A stretch of 64,000 nucleotides of DNA. It comes from Pseudomonas reactans (GTDB lineage: Bacteria > Pseudomonadota > Gammaproteobacteria > Pseudomonadales > Pseudomonadaceae). The stretch is taken from positions 186,001 to 250,000 of the forward strand of contig NZ_JACAPG010000006.1 in the NCBI RefSeq assembly GCF_013385825.1, in the 5' to 3' direction. The position numbers and the translations under genes were made by a program. Of this stretch, positions 35,141 through 44,357 are shown piece after piece. Each line of letters opens with the position of its first letter. The first letter of the stretch is position 1. The notes beneath the pieces were generated by a model, which worked only from the letters and a program-made list of their open reading frames with translations, did no database searches and was not told where the DNA came from.

Positions 35141-35887
35141 ATGGAAAACGCCAACACCGCCCCTCGTCTTCCCCGCAAGCGCCGCAGCCTTGCCCAGGAA
35201 TTGGTCACGGTGTTGTCCGAGCAAATCCGCGACGGCCAGCTCAAGCGAGGCGACAAGTTGCCCACCGAGTCGGCGATCATGGATGCCCATGGTGTCAGCC
35301 GCACGGTGGTGCGTGAAGCCATTTCACGCTTGCAGGCGGCGGGGCAGGTCGAGACCCGTCATGGTATCGGCACCTTTGTGCTGGATACGCCAAGCCCGAG
35401 CGGTTTCCGTATCGACCCGGCCACCGTGGTGACCCTGCGTGATGTGCTGGCGATCCTGGAACTGCGGATCAGTCTGGAAGTCGAGTCTGCTGGATTGGCC
35501 GCGTTGCGCCGCAGCGATGAGCAACTGGCCGCCATGCGCGCGGCGCTCGATGCCCTGAATGAAAGCGCGGCTCACGCCGGCGATGCGGTGGCGTCCGATT
35601 TTGCATTCCACCTGGAAATTGCCCTGTCCACCGGCAACCGCTACTTCACCGACATCATGACCCACCTGGGCACCAGCATCATTCCGCGCACCCGCCTGAA
35701 TTCGGCGCGCCTGGCCCATGATGACCAGCAGCACTACATGGGGCGCTTGAGTCGTGAGCATGAAGAGATTTATGAAGCGATTGCACGTCAGGACTCGGAC
35801 GCGGCGCGGGCGGCGATGCGGTTGCATTTGACCAATAGCCGGGAGCGGCTGCGCCATGCCCATGAAGAGGCAGAGCGGGCAGGCTGA
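35141..35887 (+). CDS. FadR/GntR-family (FCD) transcriptional regulator, probably of aldarate catabolism
   Basis: A 248-residue regulator. The N-terminal winged helix is typical GntR (LAQELVTVLSEQIRDGQL, LPTESAIMDAHGVSRTVVRE, RHGIGTFV), and the C-terminal FCD domain (about 95-230) carries the metal/ligand-binding His-type positions (DFAFHLEIALSTGN, H in LSREHEEIYEAI). Regulators of this subfamily control glucarate/galactarate genes in pseudomonads. Here it lies 1.8 kb before kdgD, with two opposite-strand genes between, and shares a ten-base upstream motif with kdgD. Its stop abuts the stop of the next, convergent gene with no gap. Confidence 0.85.
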   Translation: MENANTAPRLPRKRRSLAQELVTVLSEQIRDGQLKRGDKLPTESAIMDAHGVSRTVVREAISRLQAAGQVETRHGIGTFVLDTPSPSGFRIDPATVVTLRDVLAILELRISLEVESAGLAALRRSDEQLAAMRAALDALNESAAHAGDAVASDFAFHLEIALSTGNRYFTDIMTHLGTSIIPRTRLNSARLAHDDQQHYMGRLSREHEEIYEAIARQDSDAARAAMRLHLTNSRERLRHAHEEAERAG

Positions 35888-36124
35888 TCAAGCGGCCGGC
35901 GGGCGAATGGTAGTGGGCGGGTCAGTAGGTAGGGCATCGAGCACGATAGTGCTGCCTTCAACCTCTACAGCCATGAAAATGTACTTGGCTCTTACAACCA
36001 CCCAAAGCTTGGCTAGCTCGTAATATACGAAATCTCCTACCTGAGCATCCCGTTCCAGTTCGAAATAACTGGGGTTGTGGGCGCGACCTGACGATTGTGG
36101 CTGGATATGGCAGTAAATACGCAT
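35888..36124 (-). CDS. Small hypothetical protein
   Basis: A protein of 78 residues, not recognised. The start is taken at MRIYCHIQPQSSGRAH because GAGG lies five bases before that ATG; an upstream in-frame extension to 36199 would cross a terminator. The chain has no signal peptide or membrane helix and looks like a small mixed fold (GDFVYYELAKLWVVVRAKYI) with a Pro-rich tail. It is convergent with the GntR gene and lies after the phospholipase-like gene on the same strand, from which a terminator separates it. Confidence 0.5.
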   Translation of the reverse strand: MRIYCHIQPQSSGRAHNPSYFELERDAQVGDFVYYELAKLWVVVRAKYIFMAVEVEGSTIVLDALPTDPPTTIRPPAA

Positions 36125-36178
36125 ATGAACCTCGTGGCTTGCAGGGGATAGGAAAGTTAAATGCACAAGCGGGTGCAT

Positions 36179-36210
36179 CAAAAAGCCCCAAGGACCCACC
36201 TATGGGCTCT
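36179..36210 (-). terminator. Intrinsic terminator after the phospholipase-like gene
   Basis: On the minus strand AAGAGCCC pairs with GGGCTTTT (one G-U), followed by further T; the loop is about 16 bases. It is placed 73 bases past the stop at 36283. Confidence 0.55.
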
Positions 36211-36282
36211 TGAGGCAATTTATGAGCGTTTGATGGCCTGGACGTAACTGTTAGAAATCACAGTTGCGACAGTCGGCAGTGA

Positions 36283-37437
36283 TCAAGTTGGCGTGTTGGG
36301 CTTATAGTCCTTGAGCAACAAATACGTACTCCACCCCCACCAATCATTCGTCCAGTGCTTGTCGTTCAGGTCATTCACGTCCTTGCGACGCAATACCTTG
36401 TCTCCCTCCGCCTTGAATAGCGGCGAAAAATTATTCGCCGGGTTCTGCGCCGCGTTCAGGTCCGGCACATACAACGGCGCCTTGAAATTGGCCGGGGAGG
36501 GCGCGACACCACTCATAAAAGTGTCGAAAATCTCATCCGCCGAAGCTTGCACCGCACGTTTGACCTGCACCCGATTGTCCGCATCAATCGCGTCGAAGTA
36601 GCGCTTGTCCCCATACGCGTGCCACTGATCGCCCATGGCGTTACGTACCTTGAGCCCGAACTTGCTGTCTTCGTCGTGCATGAAACGGCTGATCAGCGAG
36701 CCCAACTCACCTGGCGTCACCACAGCTGCCAGTTGTTTACGCGGTACACGCAGATGGCCGGCCGAGAACAGATCGGTCAAAAAGTGATCAGCAAAACTGT
36801 TCATGGCGTACGCCAGTTCCAGCGCCTGGTCGGTGCCGGTCTGGTGCGCCACGACGGCTTGTTGCAGCGCCGCCGTGTGCCCCGCCAGATAGGCCGACAG
36901 CGCCCATTCGCCGAAGTGGTCGGCATTGTCCGCCGCCAGTTTCAGGTAACGTCCCAATGGAATCAGCGCCGAAACCGCGCTGCCGCCGCCAGTGATGCGG
37001 TTCCATTCCTCGGACAACGTATCACCCAAGGCGTCATAGGCTTCATGAGCTTGTTTGCCATCTTTGATCGCCTGCTTGACCGCAGTGATCTCCTTTTGCA
37101 TCACCGCGAGGATCTTGTGCGCTTCTTCCCGCGAGGCGGGCATTACTGCCAGGCTGTTGAAGGCGGCGGTAAAGCGTTGGACGCGCTCGGCAGGGGAGGC
37201 GCCATCGCTGATCGGTTGACCGGGGATGCCATAGAAATCACCGCCCAGGGCGATCACTTGGCCATAGGTCAGCGCCAGCCCGTTGGGCAGGTGCAACTCG
37301 ACTTGATGGGCGGGAATCGCCGGGGCGTCCTTGACGAAGCGCAACAGGGTTTCATCGCCGATGGCCGTGTGTTCACCGCCTTCGAAACGCAAGGTAGGTG
37401 GGTTCTTTTCGGGTGCTGCGAGTTCAAGACCTGACAT
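36283..37437 (-). CDS. Zinc phospholipase C-like protein, with a LexA box upstream
   Basis: A 384-residue protein without an evident signal peptide. Its centre holds regularly placed His/Asp residues: NADHFGEWALSAYLAGH (172-187) and FADHFLTDLFSAGHLRVPR (215-233), with H218, D222 and H228, then MHDEDSKFG (253-261). The H-x3-D and GH pattern resembles the zinc-binding helices of the phospholipase C/P1-nuclease fold, and Pseudomonas relatives are often labelled phospholipases. Substrate and export are unknown. The start MSGLELAAPE follows GGAGCTAAC. A textbook LexA operator lies 37 bases upstream, so DNA-damage induction is predicted. It interrupts the aldarate locus on the opposite strand. Confidence 0.6.
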   Translation of the reverse strand: MSGLELAAPEKNPPTLRFEGGEHTAIGDETLLRFVKDAPAIPAHQVELHLPNGLALTYGQVIALGGDFYGIPGQPISDGASPAERVQRFTAAFNSLAVMPASREEAHKILAVMQKEITAVKQAIKDGKQAHEAYDALGDTLSEEWNRITGGGSAVSALIPLGRYLKLAADNADHFGEWALSAYLAGHTAALQQAVVAHQTGTDQALELAYAMNSFADHFLTDLFSAGHLRVPRKQLAAVVTPGELGSLISRFMHDEDSKFGLKVRNAMGDQWHAYGDKRYFDAIDADNRVQVKRAVQASADEIFDTFMSGVAPSPANFKAPLYVPDLNAAQNPANNFSPLFKAEGDKVLRRKDVNDLNDKHWTNDWWGWSTYLLLKDYKPNTPT

Positions 37438-37473
37438 GTTAGCTCCTTGCTATGTCGTAGGAATCTTCCTTGG

Positions 37474-37495
37474 TAACTGTATACATATACAGTTA
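37474..37495 (-). promoter_or_regulatory. LexA (SOS) box
   Basis: A perfect 10-bp inverted repeat with a CA centre; its core is CTGTATACATATACAG, matching the CTGT-N8-ACAG LexA consensus and its AT-alternating middle. It is 37 bases before the start of the phospholipase-like gene and 177 bases before kdgD, so the former is the likely target. Confidence 0.75.
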
Positions 37496-37593
37496 AATCG
37501 AGAATAGAGGAAAAATTTCCTACGTCAAGAAGGCGCGCATTCAAAGCGCCCACAATGAAGTCTGATGAATTGCAGTTGACGAATCTTTTTATA

Positions 37594-37616
37594 GTTGTAC
37601 GATGACGTACGACATC
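37594..37616 (+). promoter_or_regulatory. Candidate operator upstream of kdgD
   Basis: GTTGTACGAT (37594-37603) repeats, inverted, upstream of the FadR-type regulator gene. It overlaps an imperfect palindrome GATGACGTACGACATC (37601-37616). It sits 56-78 bases before the kdgD ATG, a normal operator position. Confidence 0.45.
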
Positions 37617-37671
37617 ATCAAAACCAACAACAACCTTTCGATAGAAAGTCTTCGCCCAGGGTGTTCGAATA

Positions 37672-38583
37672 ATGAATCCACAAGAACTGAAGTCCATCCT
37701 CTCCCACGGTCTGCTGTCTTTCCCGGTGACCGATTTCAACGCCCAGGGTGACTTCCACCAGGCGGGTTACATCAAGCGTCTGGAATGGCTGGCCCCGTAC
37801 GGCGCTACCGCCTTGTTCGCTGCCGGCGGCACCGGTGAGTTTTTCTCCCTCGCTGCCAGCGAATATTCCCAAGTGGTGAAAACCGCGGTTGATACCTGCG
37901 CCACCAGCGTGCCGATCCTGGCCGGTGTCGGCGGCTCGACTCGCCAAGCCATCGAATACGCCCAGGAAGCCGAGCGCCTCGGCGCCAAAGGCCTGCTGCT
38001 GCTGCCGCACTACCTCACCGAAGCCAGCCAGGACGGCGTTGCCGCCCACGTTGAGGCTGTGTGCAAATCGGTCAAGATTGGTGTGGTGGTCTACAACCGT
38101 AACGTCTGCCGCCTGACTGCGCCGCTGCTGGAACGCCTGGCCGAGCGCTGCCCGAACCTGATCGGCTACAAGGATGGCCTGGGCGATATCGAGTTGATGG
38201 TGTCGATCCGTCGCCGCCTCGGTGATCGTTTCAGTTACCTCGGCGGCCTGCCGACGGCAGAGGTTTACGCCGCTGCCTACAAGGCCCTGGGCGTACCGGT
38301 GTACTCCTCGGCGGTGTTCAACTTCATCCCGAAAACCGCGATGGACTTCTACCACGCGATTGCCAAGGACGATCACGCCACCGTTTCCAAAATCATCGAC
38401 GATTTCTTCCTGCCGTACCTGGACATCCGTAACCGCAAGTCCGGTTATGCCGTGAGCATCGTCAAGGCCGGTGCAAAAATCGCCGGCTACGACGCAGGCC
38501 CGGTGCGGACGCCGCTGACCGACCTGTTGCCGGAAGAATATGAAGCCCTGGCCGCGCTGATCGACAAGCAAGGTCCGCAATAA
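37672..38583 (+). CDS. kdgD: 5-dehydro-4-deoxyglucarate dehydratase
   Basis: A 303-residue protein of the DapA/DHDPS aldolase superfamily. It decarboxylates and dehydrates 5-keto-4-deoxy-glucarate to 2-oxoglutarate semialdehyde. Visible features are the N-terminal [16 protein letters not shown], the GGTGEFFSL carboxylate-binding loop, the Tyr region [19 protein letters not shown] and the Schiff-base Lys in [10 protein letters not shown]. The product feeds the dehydrogenase encoded 54 bases downstream. A hairpin between the two genes may attenuate transcription. Confidence 0.93.
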   Translation: MNPQELKSILSHGLLSFPVTDFNAQGDFHQAGYIKRLEWLAPYGATALFAAGGTGEFFSLAASEYSQVVKTAVDTCATSVPILAGVGGSTRQAIEYAQEAERLGAKGLLLLPHYLTEASQDGVAAHVEAVCKSVKIGVVVYNRNVCRLTAPLLERLAERCPNLIGYKDGLGDIELMVSIRRRLGDRFSYLGGLPTAEVYAAAYKALGVPVYSSAVFNFIPKTAMDFYHAIAKDDHATVSKIIDDFFLPYLDIRNRKSGYAVSIVKAGAKIAGYDAGPVRTPLTDLLPEEYEALAALIDKQGPQ

Positions 38584-38592
38584 ATTATCCAC

Positions 38593-38620
38593 AAGGCCGC
38601 TGAGAGATCAGCGGCCTTTT
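38593..38620 (+). terminator. Hairpin between kdgD and the semialdehyde dehydrogenase gene
   Basis: A perfect 11-bp stem, AAGGCCGCTGA / TCAGCGGCCTT, with a GAGA loop and a short T4 run. Probably a leaky terminator inside the operon, since the next gene is in the same pathway. Confidence 0.6.
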
Positions 38621-38637
38621 GCGTCAGGAGAAGATTC

Positions 38638-40083
38638 GTGTCTCAAGTCCAACGTTTTGATAACTACATCAATGGCCAGTGGGTGGCCGGCGCTGACTAT
38701 TGCGTCAACCTCAACCCGTCGGAGTTGTCCGATGTCATTGGCGAATACGCCAAGGCTGACGTTGCCCAAGTCAACACTGCCATCGACGCGGCCCGCGCCG
38801 CATTCCCGGCCTGGTCCACGTCCGGGATTCAGGCACGCCACGATGCCTTGGATAAAGTCGGCAGCGAAATCCTCGCGCGCCGCGAAGAACTCGGCACCCT
38901 GCTGGCCCGTGAAGAGGGCAAGACCCTGCCTGAAGCCATCGGCGAAGTGACTCGCGCCGGTAACATTTTCAAGTTCTTTGCCGGTGAATGCCTGCGTCTT
39001 TCCGGCGACTACGTGCCGTCGGTACGTCCGGGCGTGAACGTCGAAGTCACCCGAGAAGCCTTGGGTGTGGTCGGCCTGATCACGCCGTGGAACTTCCCGA
39101 TTGCCATCCCCGCCTGGAAAATCGCCCCGGCCCTGGCCTACGGCAACTGCGTGGTGATCAAGCCGGCTGAACTGGTGCCGGGCTGCGCTTGGGCACTGGC
39201 GGAAATCATTTCCCGTGCGGGCTTCCCGGCCGGCGTGTTCAACCTGGTAATGGGCAGCGGTCGCGTGGTCGGTGACGTGCTGGTCAACAGCCCGAAGGTC
39301 GATGGCATCAGCTTCACCGGTTCTGTCGGTGTGGGTCGTCAGATCGCCGTCAGCTGTGTGTCGCGCCAGGCCAAAGTGCAGTTGGAAATGGGCGGCAAGA
39401 ACCCGCAGATCATCCTTGATGACGCCGACCTCAAGCAGGCTGTCGAGCTGTCGGTGCAGAGCGCGTTCTACTCCACCGGCCAGCGTTGCACCGCTTCCAG
39501 CCGCTTGATTGTCACCGCTGGTATCCATGACCAGTTCGTCGCGGCCATGGCCGAACGCATGAAGTCGATCAAGGTCGGCCACGCGCTGAAAAGTGGCACC
39601 GACATCGGCCCAGTGGTTTCCCAGGCGCAGTTGGATCAAGACCTCAAGTACATCGACATCGGCCAAAGCGAAGGTGCGCGGTTGGTCAGCGGTGGCGGCC
39701 TGGTCACCTGTGACACCGAAGGCTACTACCTGGCCCCAACGTTGTTTGCCGACAGCGAAGCGGCCATGCGCATCAGCCGTGAAGAGATCTTCGGGCCGGT
39801 GGCCAACGTTGTGCGCGTGGCGGATTACGAAGCGGCGCTGGCCATGGCCAACGACACCGAGTTCGGTTTGTCGGCGGGCATTGCCACCACCTCGCTCAAA
39901 TACGCCAACCATTTCAAGCGCCACTCCCAAGCCGGGATGGTGATGGTCAACCTGCCGACTGCCGGTGTGGACTACCACGTTCCGTTCGGTGGCCGTAAGG
40001 GCTCATCCTATGGTTCGCGTGAGCAAGGTCGCTATGCGCAAGAGTTCTACACCGTGGTGAAGACCAGCTACATCGGTTCGTAA
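38638..40083 (+). CDS. 2-oxoglutarate (alpha-ketoglutaric) semialdehyde dehydrogenase
   Basis: A 481-residue NAD(P)+ aldehyde dehydrogenase. It has the oxyanion/cofactor stretch ITPWNFPIAIPAWKIAPALA, FTGSVGVGRQI, general-base Glu in LEMGGKNP and nucleophile Cys in STGQRCTASS. It oxidises 2-oxoglutarate semialdehyde to 2-oxoglutarate, the last step of aldarate breakdown. It starts with GTG at 38638 behind CAGGAGAAG; no ATG would fit the family N-terminus. Function is deduced from position after kdgD as well as family; succinate-semialdehyde dehydrogenases are close relatives. A small hairpin and REPIN separate it from the transporter gene. Confidence 0.88.
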   Translation: MSQVQRFDNYINGQWVAGADYCVNLNPSELSDVIGEYAKADVAQVNTAIDAARAAFPAWSTSGIQARHDALDKVGSEILARREELGTLLAREEGKTLPEAIGEVTRAGNIFKFFAGECLRLSGDYVPSVRPGVNVEVTREALGVVGLITPWNFPIAIPAWKIAPALAYGNCVVIKPAELVPGCAWALAEIISRAGFPAGVFNLVMGSGRVVGDVLVNSPKVDGISFTGSVGVGRQIAVSCVSRQAKVQLEMGGKNPQIILDDADLKQAVELSVQSAFYSTGQRCTASSRLIVTAGIHDQFVAAMAERMKSIKVGHALKSGTDIGPVVSQAQLDQDLKYIDIGQSEGARLVSGGGLVTCDTEGYYLAPTLFADSEAAMRISREEIFGPVANVVRVADYEAALAMANDTEFGLSAGIATTSLKYANHFKRHSQAGMVMVNLPTAGVDYHVPFGGRKGSSYGSREQGRYAQEFYTVVKTSYIGS

Positions 40084-40088
40084 CTCGC

Positions 40089-40108
40089 AGCCCCCTATGA
40101 CGGGGGCT
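40089..40108 (+). other. Short stem after the dehydrogenase gene
   Basis: AGCCCCC / GGGGGCT with a 6-base loop directly after the stop, lacking a T-run; it may act with the adjacent REPIN as an mRNA 3' end. Confidence 0.4.
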
Positions 40109-40115
40109 GATTCCC

Positions 40116-40215
40116 TGTAGGAGCGAGCTTGCTCGCGAAAAACGTCAACGAATACGCGGACATTCAGGATGCGCGTGGTGCTTTTGAGGTTTTCGCGAGC
40201 AAGCTCGCTCCTACA
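40116..40215. repeat. REPIN: inverted pair of REP elements (GCGAGCTTGCTCGC family)
   Basis: Copies at 40116-40139 and inverted at 40192-40215, same family and nearly the same spacing as 26313-26412. It lies inside the aldarate operon between the dehydrogenase and transporter genes. Confidence 0.85.
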
Positions 40216-40274
40216 GTGGGCAGCAACACACCACCATTACCCGCAAAAAAAATAATTAGTGGGAGTACTTCTAC

Positions 40275-41639
40275 ATGCAAGCGACCAAGCCGACCCACGT
40301 CCGCTATTTGATCCTGCTCATGCTGTTCCTGGTGACCACGATCAACTACGCCGACCGGGCCACCATCGCCATCGCGGGCTCCAGCCTGCAAAAAGACCTC
40401 GGCATCGACGCGGTCACCCTCGGTTATATCTTCTCTGCATTCGGTTGGGCCTACGTGGCCGGGCAAATTCCCGGTGGCTGGTTGCTGGACCGGTTCGGCT
40501 CGAAGAAAGTCTATGCCCTGAGCATCTTCACCTGGTCACTGTTCACCGTGCTGCAAGGCTATGTCGGTGAGTTTGGTGTCTCCACCGCAGTGGTTGCGCT
40601 GTTTATGCTGCGCTTTATGGTGGGCTTGGCCGAAGCGCCATCGTTTCCCGGAAATGCCCGTATTGTGGCCGCGTGGTTTCCTACGGCTGAACGCGGTACG
40701 GCTTCAGCGATCTTCAACTCGGCGCAGTACTTCGCCACGGTGCTGTTTGCGCCGCTGATGGGCTGGATCGTCTACAGCTTCGGTTGGCAGCACGTGTTTA
40801 TCGTGATGGGTGTGATCGGCATCATTTTCTCGCTGATCTGGCTGAAAGTTATCCACAGCCCGCGTCAGCACCCGATGATCAACGAAGCTGAGTTCAATCA
40901 CATCGCCGCCAATGGCGCGATGGTCGATATGGATCAGGACAAAGGCAAGGGTAAGAAAACCGACGGTCCGAAGTGGGATTACATCCGCCAGTTGCTGACC
41001 AACCGCATGATGCTCGGCGTGTACCTGGGCCAGTATTGCATCAACGGTATCACCTACTTTTTCCTTACCTGGTTCCCGGTGTACCTGGTGCAGGACCGTG
41101 GCATGACCATCCTCAAGGCCGGTTTCATTGCCTCGCTGCCGGCGATCTGCGGGTTTATCGGCGGCGTGCTCGGCGGGGTGATTTCCGATTACCTGCTACG
41201 CAAAGGTCATTCCCTGACCTTCGCCCGTAAAGCGCCGATCATTGGTGGCCTGCTGATCTCCAGCAGCATCGTGGCCTGCAACTACGTGGATATCGAATGG
41301 ATGGTGGTGGGCTTCATGGCCTTGGCCTTCTTCGGTAAAGGCGTTGGCGCACTGGGTTGGGCGGTGGTGTCCGACACCTCGCCGAAACAAATCGCCGGCC
41401 TCAGTGGCGGCTTGTTCAATACATTCGGTAACCTCGCGTCGATCACTACCCCGATTGTGATCGGCTACATCATCAGCACCACCGGCTCGTTCAAATGGGC
41501 CTTGGTGTTTGTAGGCGCCAACGCGCTGGTGGCGGTGTTCAGCTACTTGGTCATCGTTGGGCCGATCAAACGTGTAGTCCTCAAAGAGCCGCCTACCAAA
41601 GGGCCAGAGTTGACCAACCTAACCGAAGCGCATTCCTGA
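40275..41639 (+). CDS. MFS importer for glucarate/galactarate (GudP/GarP-like, ACS family)
   Basis: A 454-residue 12-helix major facilitator. N-terminal [19 protein letters not shown] and the helix 2-3 loop [18 protein letters not shown] are typical of the anion:cation symporter family, including GudP and GarP. It should bring aldarates into the cytoplasm with protons. AGTGGGAGTAC precedes the ATG. garD follows 11 bases later. Choice between glucarate and galactarate cannot be made from sequence; garD next door favours galactarate. Confidence 0.88.
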   Translation: MQATKPTHVRYLILLMLFLVTTINYADRATIAIAGSSLQKDLGIDAVTLGYIFSAFGWAYVAGQIPGGWLLDRFGSKKVYALSIFTWSLFTVLQGYVGEFGVSTAVVALFMLRFMVGLAEAPSFPGNARIVAAWFPTAERGTASAIFNSAQYFATVLFAPLMGWIVYSFGWQHVFIVMGVIGIIFSLIWLKVIHSPRQHPMINEAEFNHIAANGAMVDMDQDKGKGKKTDGPKWDYIRQLLTNRMMLGVYLGQYCINGITYFFLTWFPVYLVQDRGMTILKAGFIASLPAICGFIGGVLGGVISDYLLRKGHSLTFARKAPIIGGLLISSSIVACNYVDIEWMVVGFMALAFFGKGVGALGWAVVSDTSPKQIAGLSGGLFNTFGNLASITTPIVIGYIISTTGSFKWALVFVGANALVAVFSYLVIVGPIKRVVLKEPPTKGPELTNLTEAHS

Positions 41640-41650
41640 GGGGCCGTGTG

Positions 41651-43204
41651 ATGCAGTTGATTGAACATGCCGACTCGCCGCGCTCGATTCGTTTGCACGA
41701 ACGCGACAACGTGGTGATCGTGGTCAATGACCAGGGCGTTCCGGCCGGGACCGAATTCCCGGACGGCCTGGTGACCGTGGATTTCATCCCGCAGAGCCAC
41801 AAGGTGACCCTGGAAGACATCCCCGAAGGCGGTCAGATTATTCGCTACGGCCAGACCATCGGTTACGCCTTGGCACCGATCCCGCGCGGCAGTTGGGTGC
41901 AGGAGGATCAACTGCGCATGCCCACCGCGCCGCCGTTGGACAGCTTGCCACTGTCCACTGAGGTGCCTGAGGCCCAGGCGCCGCTGGAAGGGTTTACCTT
42001 CGAGGGTTACCGCAACGCGGATGGCACGGTGGGCACGCGCAATATCCTTGGCATCACCACCACGGTGCAGTGCGTCACCGGCGTGCTGGACCATGCGGTC
42101 AAGCGCATCAAGGATGAATTGCTGCCCAAGTACCCACATGTCGATGACGTGGTGGCGCTGACCCACAGCTACGGCTGCGGCGTGGCGATCACCGCGACGG
42201 ATGCCTACATTCCGATCCGCACGGTGCGCAACCTGGCGCGCAACCCGAATCTGGGGGGCGAAGCCTTGGTAATCAGCCTGGGCTGCGAGAAATTGCAGGC
42301 CGGGCAGGTGATGCACGACAACGATAGCTCGGTCGACCTGAGTGAGCCCTGGCTGTATCGCCTGCAGGATTCCAGCCACGGCTTTAGCGAGATGATCGAG
42401 CAGATCATGGCGCTGGCCGAGACGCGCTTGAAGAAACTCGACCAGCGCCGCCGGGAAACCGTGCCGGCGTCGGAGTTGATCCTGGGCATGCAGTGCGGCG
42501 GCAGTGATGCGTTTTCCGGTATCACCGCCAACCCTGCGCTGGGCTATGCCTCGGATTTGCTGCTGCGGGCCGGAGCGACGGTGATGTTTTCCGAAGTGAC
42601 TGAAGTCCGCGATGCTATCTACTTGCTGACGTCTCGCGCTGAAAGCGAGGCGGTTGCCCAGGAACTGGTCCGCGAGATGGACTGGTACGACCGTTACTTG
42701 GCCAAGGGCGAGGCGGATCGCAGTGCCAACACCACGCCGGGCAACAAGAAGGGCGGGTTGTCGAACATTGTCGAGAAGTCCCTGGGCTCTATCGTCAAAT
42801 CCGGCAGCAGCGCGATCAATGGCGTGCTGGGCCCTGGCGAGCGCTTCAAGGGCAAGGGCCTGATCTTTTGCGCCACGCCAGCCAGCGACTTTGTGTGCGG
42901 CACTTTGCAGCTGGCGGCGGGCATGAACCTGCATGTGTTCACCACTGGGCGTGGCACGCCGTATGGGCTGGCGATGGCGCCGGTGGTGAAGGTGTCGACG
43001 CGTACGGAGCTGGCACAGCGTTGGCCGGACCTGATCGATATCGACGCTGGGCGTATTGCGACTGGGCGGGCGAGCATCGAGGAATTGGGGTGGGAGTTGT
43101 TTCACTTTTACCTGGATGTGGCCAGCGGCAAGAAACAAACGTGGGCGGAGCATCACAAGCTGCATAACGACATCACCTTGTTCAACCCGGCACCGATTAC
43201 CTGA
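41651..43204 (+). CDS. garD: Galactarate dehydratase (UxaA/GarD family)
   Basis: A 517-residue protein. The N-terminal SAF domain (residues 5-95: [16 protein letters not shown]) is followed by the UxaA-type catalytic region with [48 protein letters not shown] and a late [12 protein letters not shown]; the conserved Cys residues fit an iron-dependent enzyme. GarD converts galactarate to 5-keto-4-deoxy-glucarate, the KdgD substrate. Altronate dehydratase is the main alternative, but the kdgD-dehydrogenase-MFS context supports galactarate. It is the last gene of the operon, followed by a REPIN. Confidence 0.9.
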   Translation: MQLIEHADSPRSIRLHERDNVVIVVNDQGVPAGTEFPDGLVTVDFIPQSHKVTLEDIPEGGQIIRYGQTIGYALAPIPRGSWVQEDQLRMPTAPPLDSLPLSTEVPEAQAPLEGFTFEGYRNADGTVGTRNILGITTTVQCVTGVLDHAVKRIKDELLPKYPHVDDVVALTHSYGCGVAITATDAYIPIRTVRNLARNPNLGGEALVISLGCEKLQAGQVMHDNDSSVDLSEPWLYRLQDSSHGFSEMIEQIMALAETRLKKLDQRRRETVPASELILGMQCGGSDAFSGITANPALGYASDLLLRAGATVMFSEVTEVRDAIYLLTSRAESEAVAQELVREMDWYDRYLAKGEADRSANTTPGNKKGGLSNIVEKSLGSIVKSGSSAINGVLGPGERFKGKGLIFCATPASDFVCGTLQLAAGMNLHVFTTGRGTPYGLAMAPVVKVSTRTELAQRWPDLIDIDAGRIATGRASIEELGWELFHFYLDVASGKKQTWAEHHKLHNDITLFNPAPIT

Positions 43205-43219
43205 GACCGAGTCGCCAGC

Positions 43220-43293
43220 ATCGGGGGCAAGCCCCCTCCCACATTTGGATCGGTGAACACATTCAAGGTGGGAGGGGGCTTGCCCCCGATAGC
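43220..43293. repeat. REPIN: inverted pair of REP elements (GGGGGCTTGCCCCC family)
   Basis: ATCGGGGGCAAGCCCCCTCC with flank at 43220-43243 and the inverse at 43267-43293, 23 bases apart. It is the third REP family seen in this window, directly downstream of garD. Confidence 0.85.
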
Positions 43294-43367
43294 GGTAGAC
43301 CAGACGAAGCGGCCTACACTGGCTTATCATTAGCCACCTAACGACGCTCACCAAGGTTCTCCCCGGC

Positions 43368-44309
43368 ATGCTGGCAATCTTCCTCACCACCCTCACCATC
43401 ACCGCGCCGGTGTTTGCCATGCTGTTCCTGGGGGTGTTGCTCAAGCGCATCAACTGGATCAACGACAATTTCATCCACACGGCCTCGTCCCTGGTGTTCA
43501 ACGTCACCATGCCGGCGCTGCTGTTCCTCGGCATCCTGCATGCCGACCTGCACTCGGCGCTCAAGCCGGGGCTGCTGATCTACTTTGCGGTTGCGACCTT
43601 GCTTAGCTTCGCCCTGGCCTGGGGCTGGGCGATCTTTCGTTGCCCGCGTGAAGACCGGGGCATCTACACCCAGGGCGCGTTTCGCGGCAATAACGGCGTG
43701 ATTGGCTTGGCGCTGGCGGCCAGCATGTACGGCGACTATGGGATTTCCCTCGGTGCGATTCTCGCGGCGCTGGTGATCCTGTTCTACAACACGCTGTCGA
43801 CCATCGTGTTGGCGGTGTACAGCCCGGTGATCAAGTCCGATCCGTGGAGCATCTGCAAAAGTGTGGTGGCCAACCCGCTGATCATCAGCGTGATCGTGGC
43901 GGCGCCGTTCGCTTATTTTCAGATTGGCCTGCCGGGCTGGTTGGAAAAATCCATGCAGTATCTGGCGGATACCACCTTGCCGTTGGCCTTGATCTGCATT
44001 GGCGGCACCTTGTCACTGGCAGCGTTGCGCAAGAGCGGCAATCGGGCGCTGAGCGCGAGTTTGATGAAGATGGTCTGGCTGCCGGTTGCGGCGACCTTAG
44101 GCGCTTGGTTGCTGGGCTTTCGCGGGCCGGAGTTGGGGATTCTGTTTCTGTACTTCGGTGCGCCGACCGCAGCCGCCAGTTTTGTGATGGCCAGGGCGGC
44201 CGAGGGTAATCATGAGCTGGCGGCGGCGATTATCGTGATCACCACCTTGATGGCGGCGGTGACCACGAATATTGGGATTTTTGTGTTGCAGGCAGGTGGT
44301 TGGATCTGA
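43368..44309 (+). CDS. AEC (auxin efflux carrier) family transporter
   Basis: A 313-residue membrane protein with about ten helices in two five-helix halves. Family features are NFIHTASSLVFNVTMPALLF in helix 2, FRGNNGVIGLALAASMYG in the crossover region of the first half, and PTAAASFVMARAAEGN in the last part. Bacterial AEC members move malonate, malate or other organic acids; the substrate is unknown here. It is a single gene between REP elements. Confidence 0.85.
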   Translation: MLAIFLTTLTITAPVFAMLFLGVLLKRINWINDNFIHTASSLVFNVTMPALLFLGILHADLHSALKPGLLIYFAVATLLSFALAWGWAIFRCPREDRGIYTQGAFRGNNGVIGLALAASMYGDYGISLGAILAALVILFYNTLSTIVLAVYSPVIKSDPWSICKSVVANPLIISVIVAAPFAYFQIGLPGWLEKSMQYLADTTLPLALICIGGTLSLAALRKSGNRALSASLMKMVWLPVAATLGAWLLGFRGPELGILFLYFGAPTAAASFVMARAAEGNHELAAAIIVITTLMAAVTTNIGIFVLQAGGWI

Positions 44310-44329
44310 ATGTTACGGTGTCTGTGAGG

Positions 44330-44357
44330 GCCAATCGCCGGCAAGCCGGCTCCTACA
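44330..44357. repeat. Single REP element (GCCGGCTTGCCGGC family)
   Basis: One copy without an inverted partner nearby. It overlaps the last bases of the carboxymuconolactone decarboxylase-like gene, whose stop codon is at 44353-44355. Confidence 0.8.

Noticed and set aside
37474..37495. LexA box as a sign of a prophage or pyocin cluster
   Set aside because: No phage structural, lysis, integrase or repressor genes lie nearby; the box stands in front of a single enzyme-like gene.
41543..43564. 673-codon antisense frame over garD
   Set aside because: Composition is typical of a shadow frame (Arg/His/Gln-rich) and it overlaps the conserved GarD and AEC genes.
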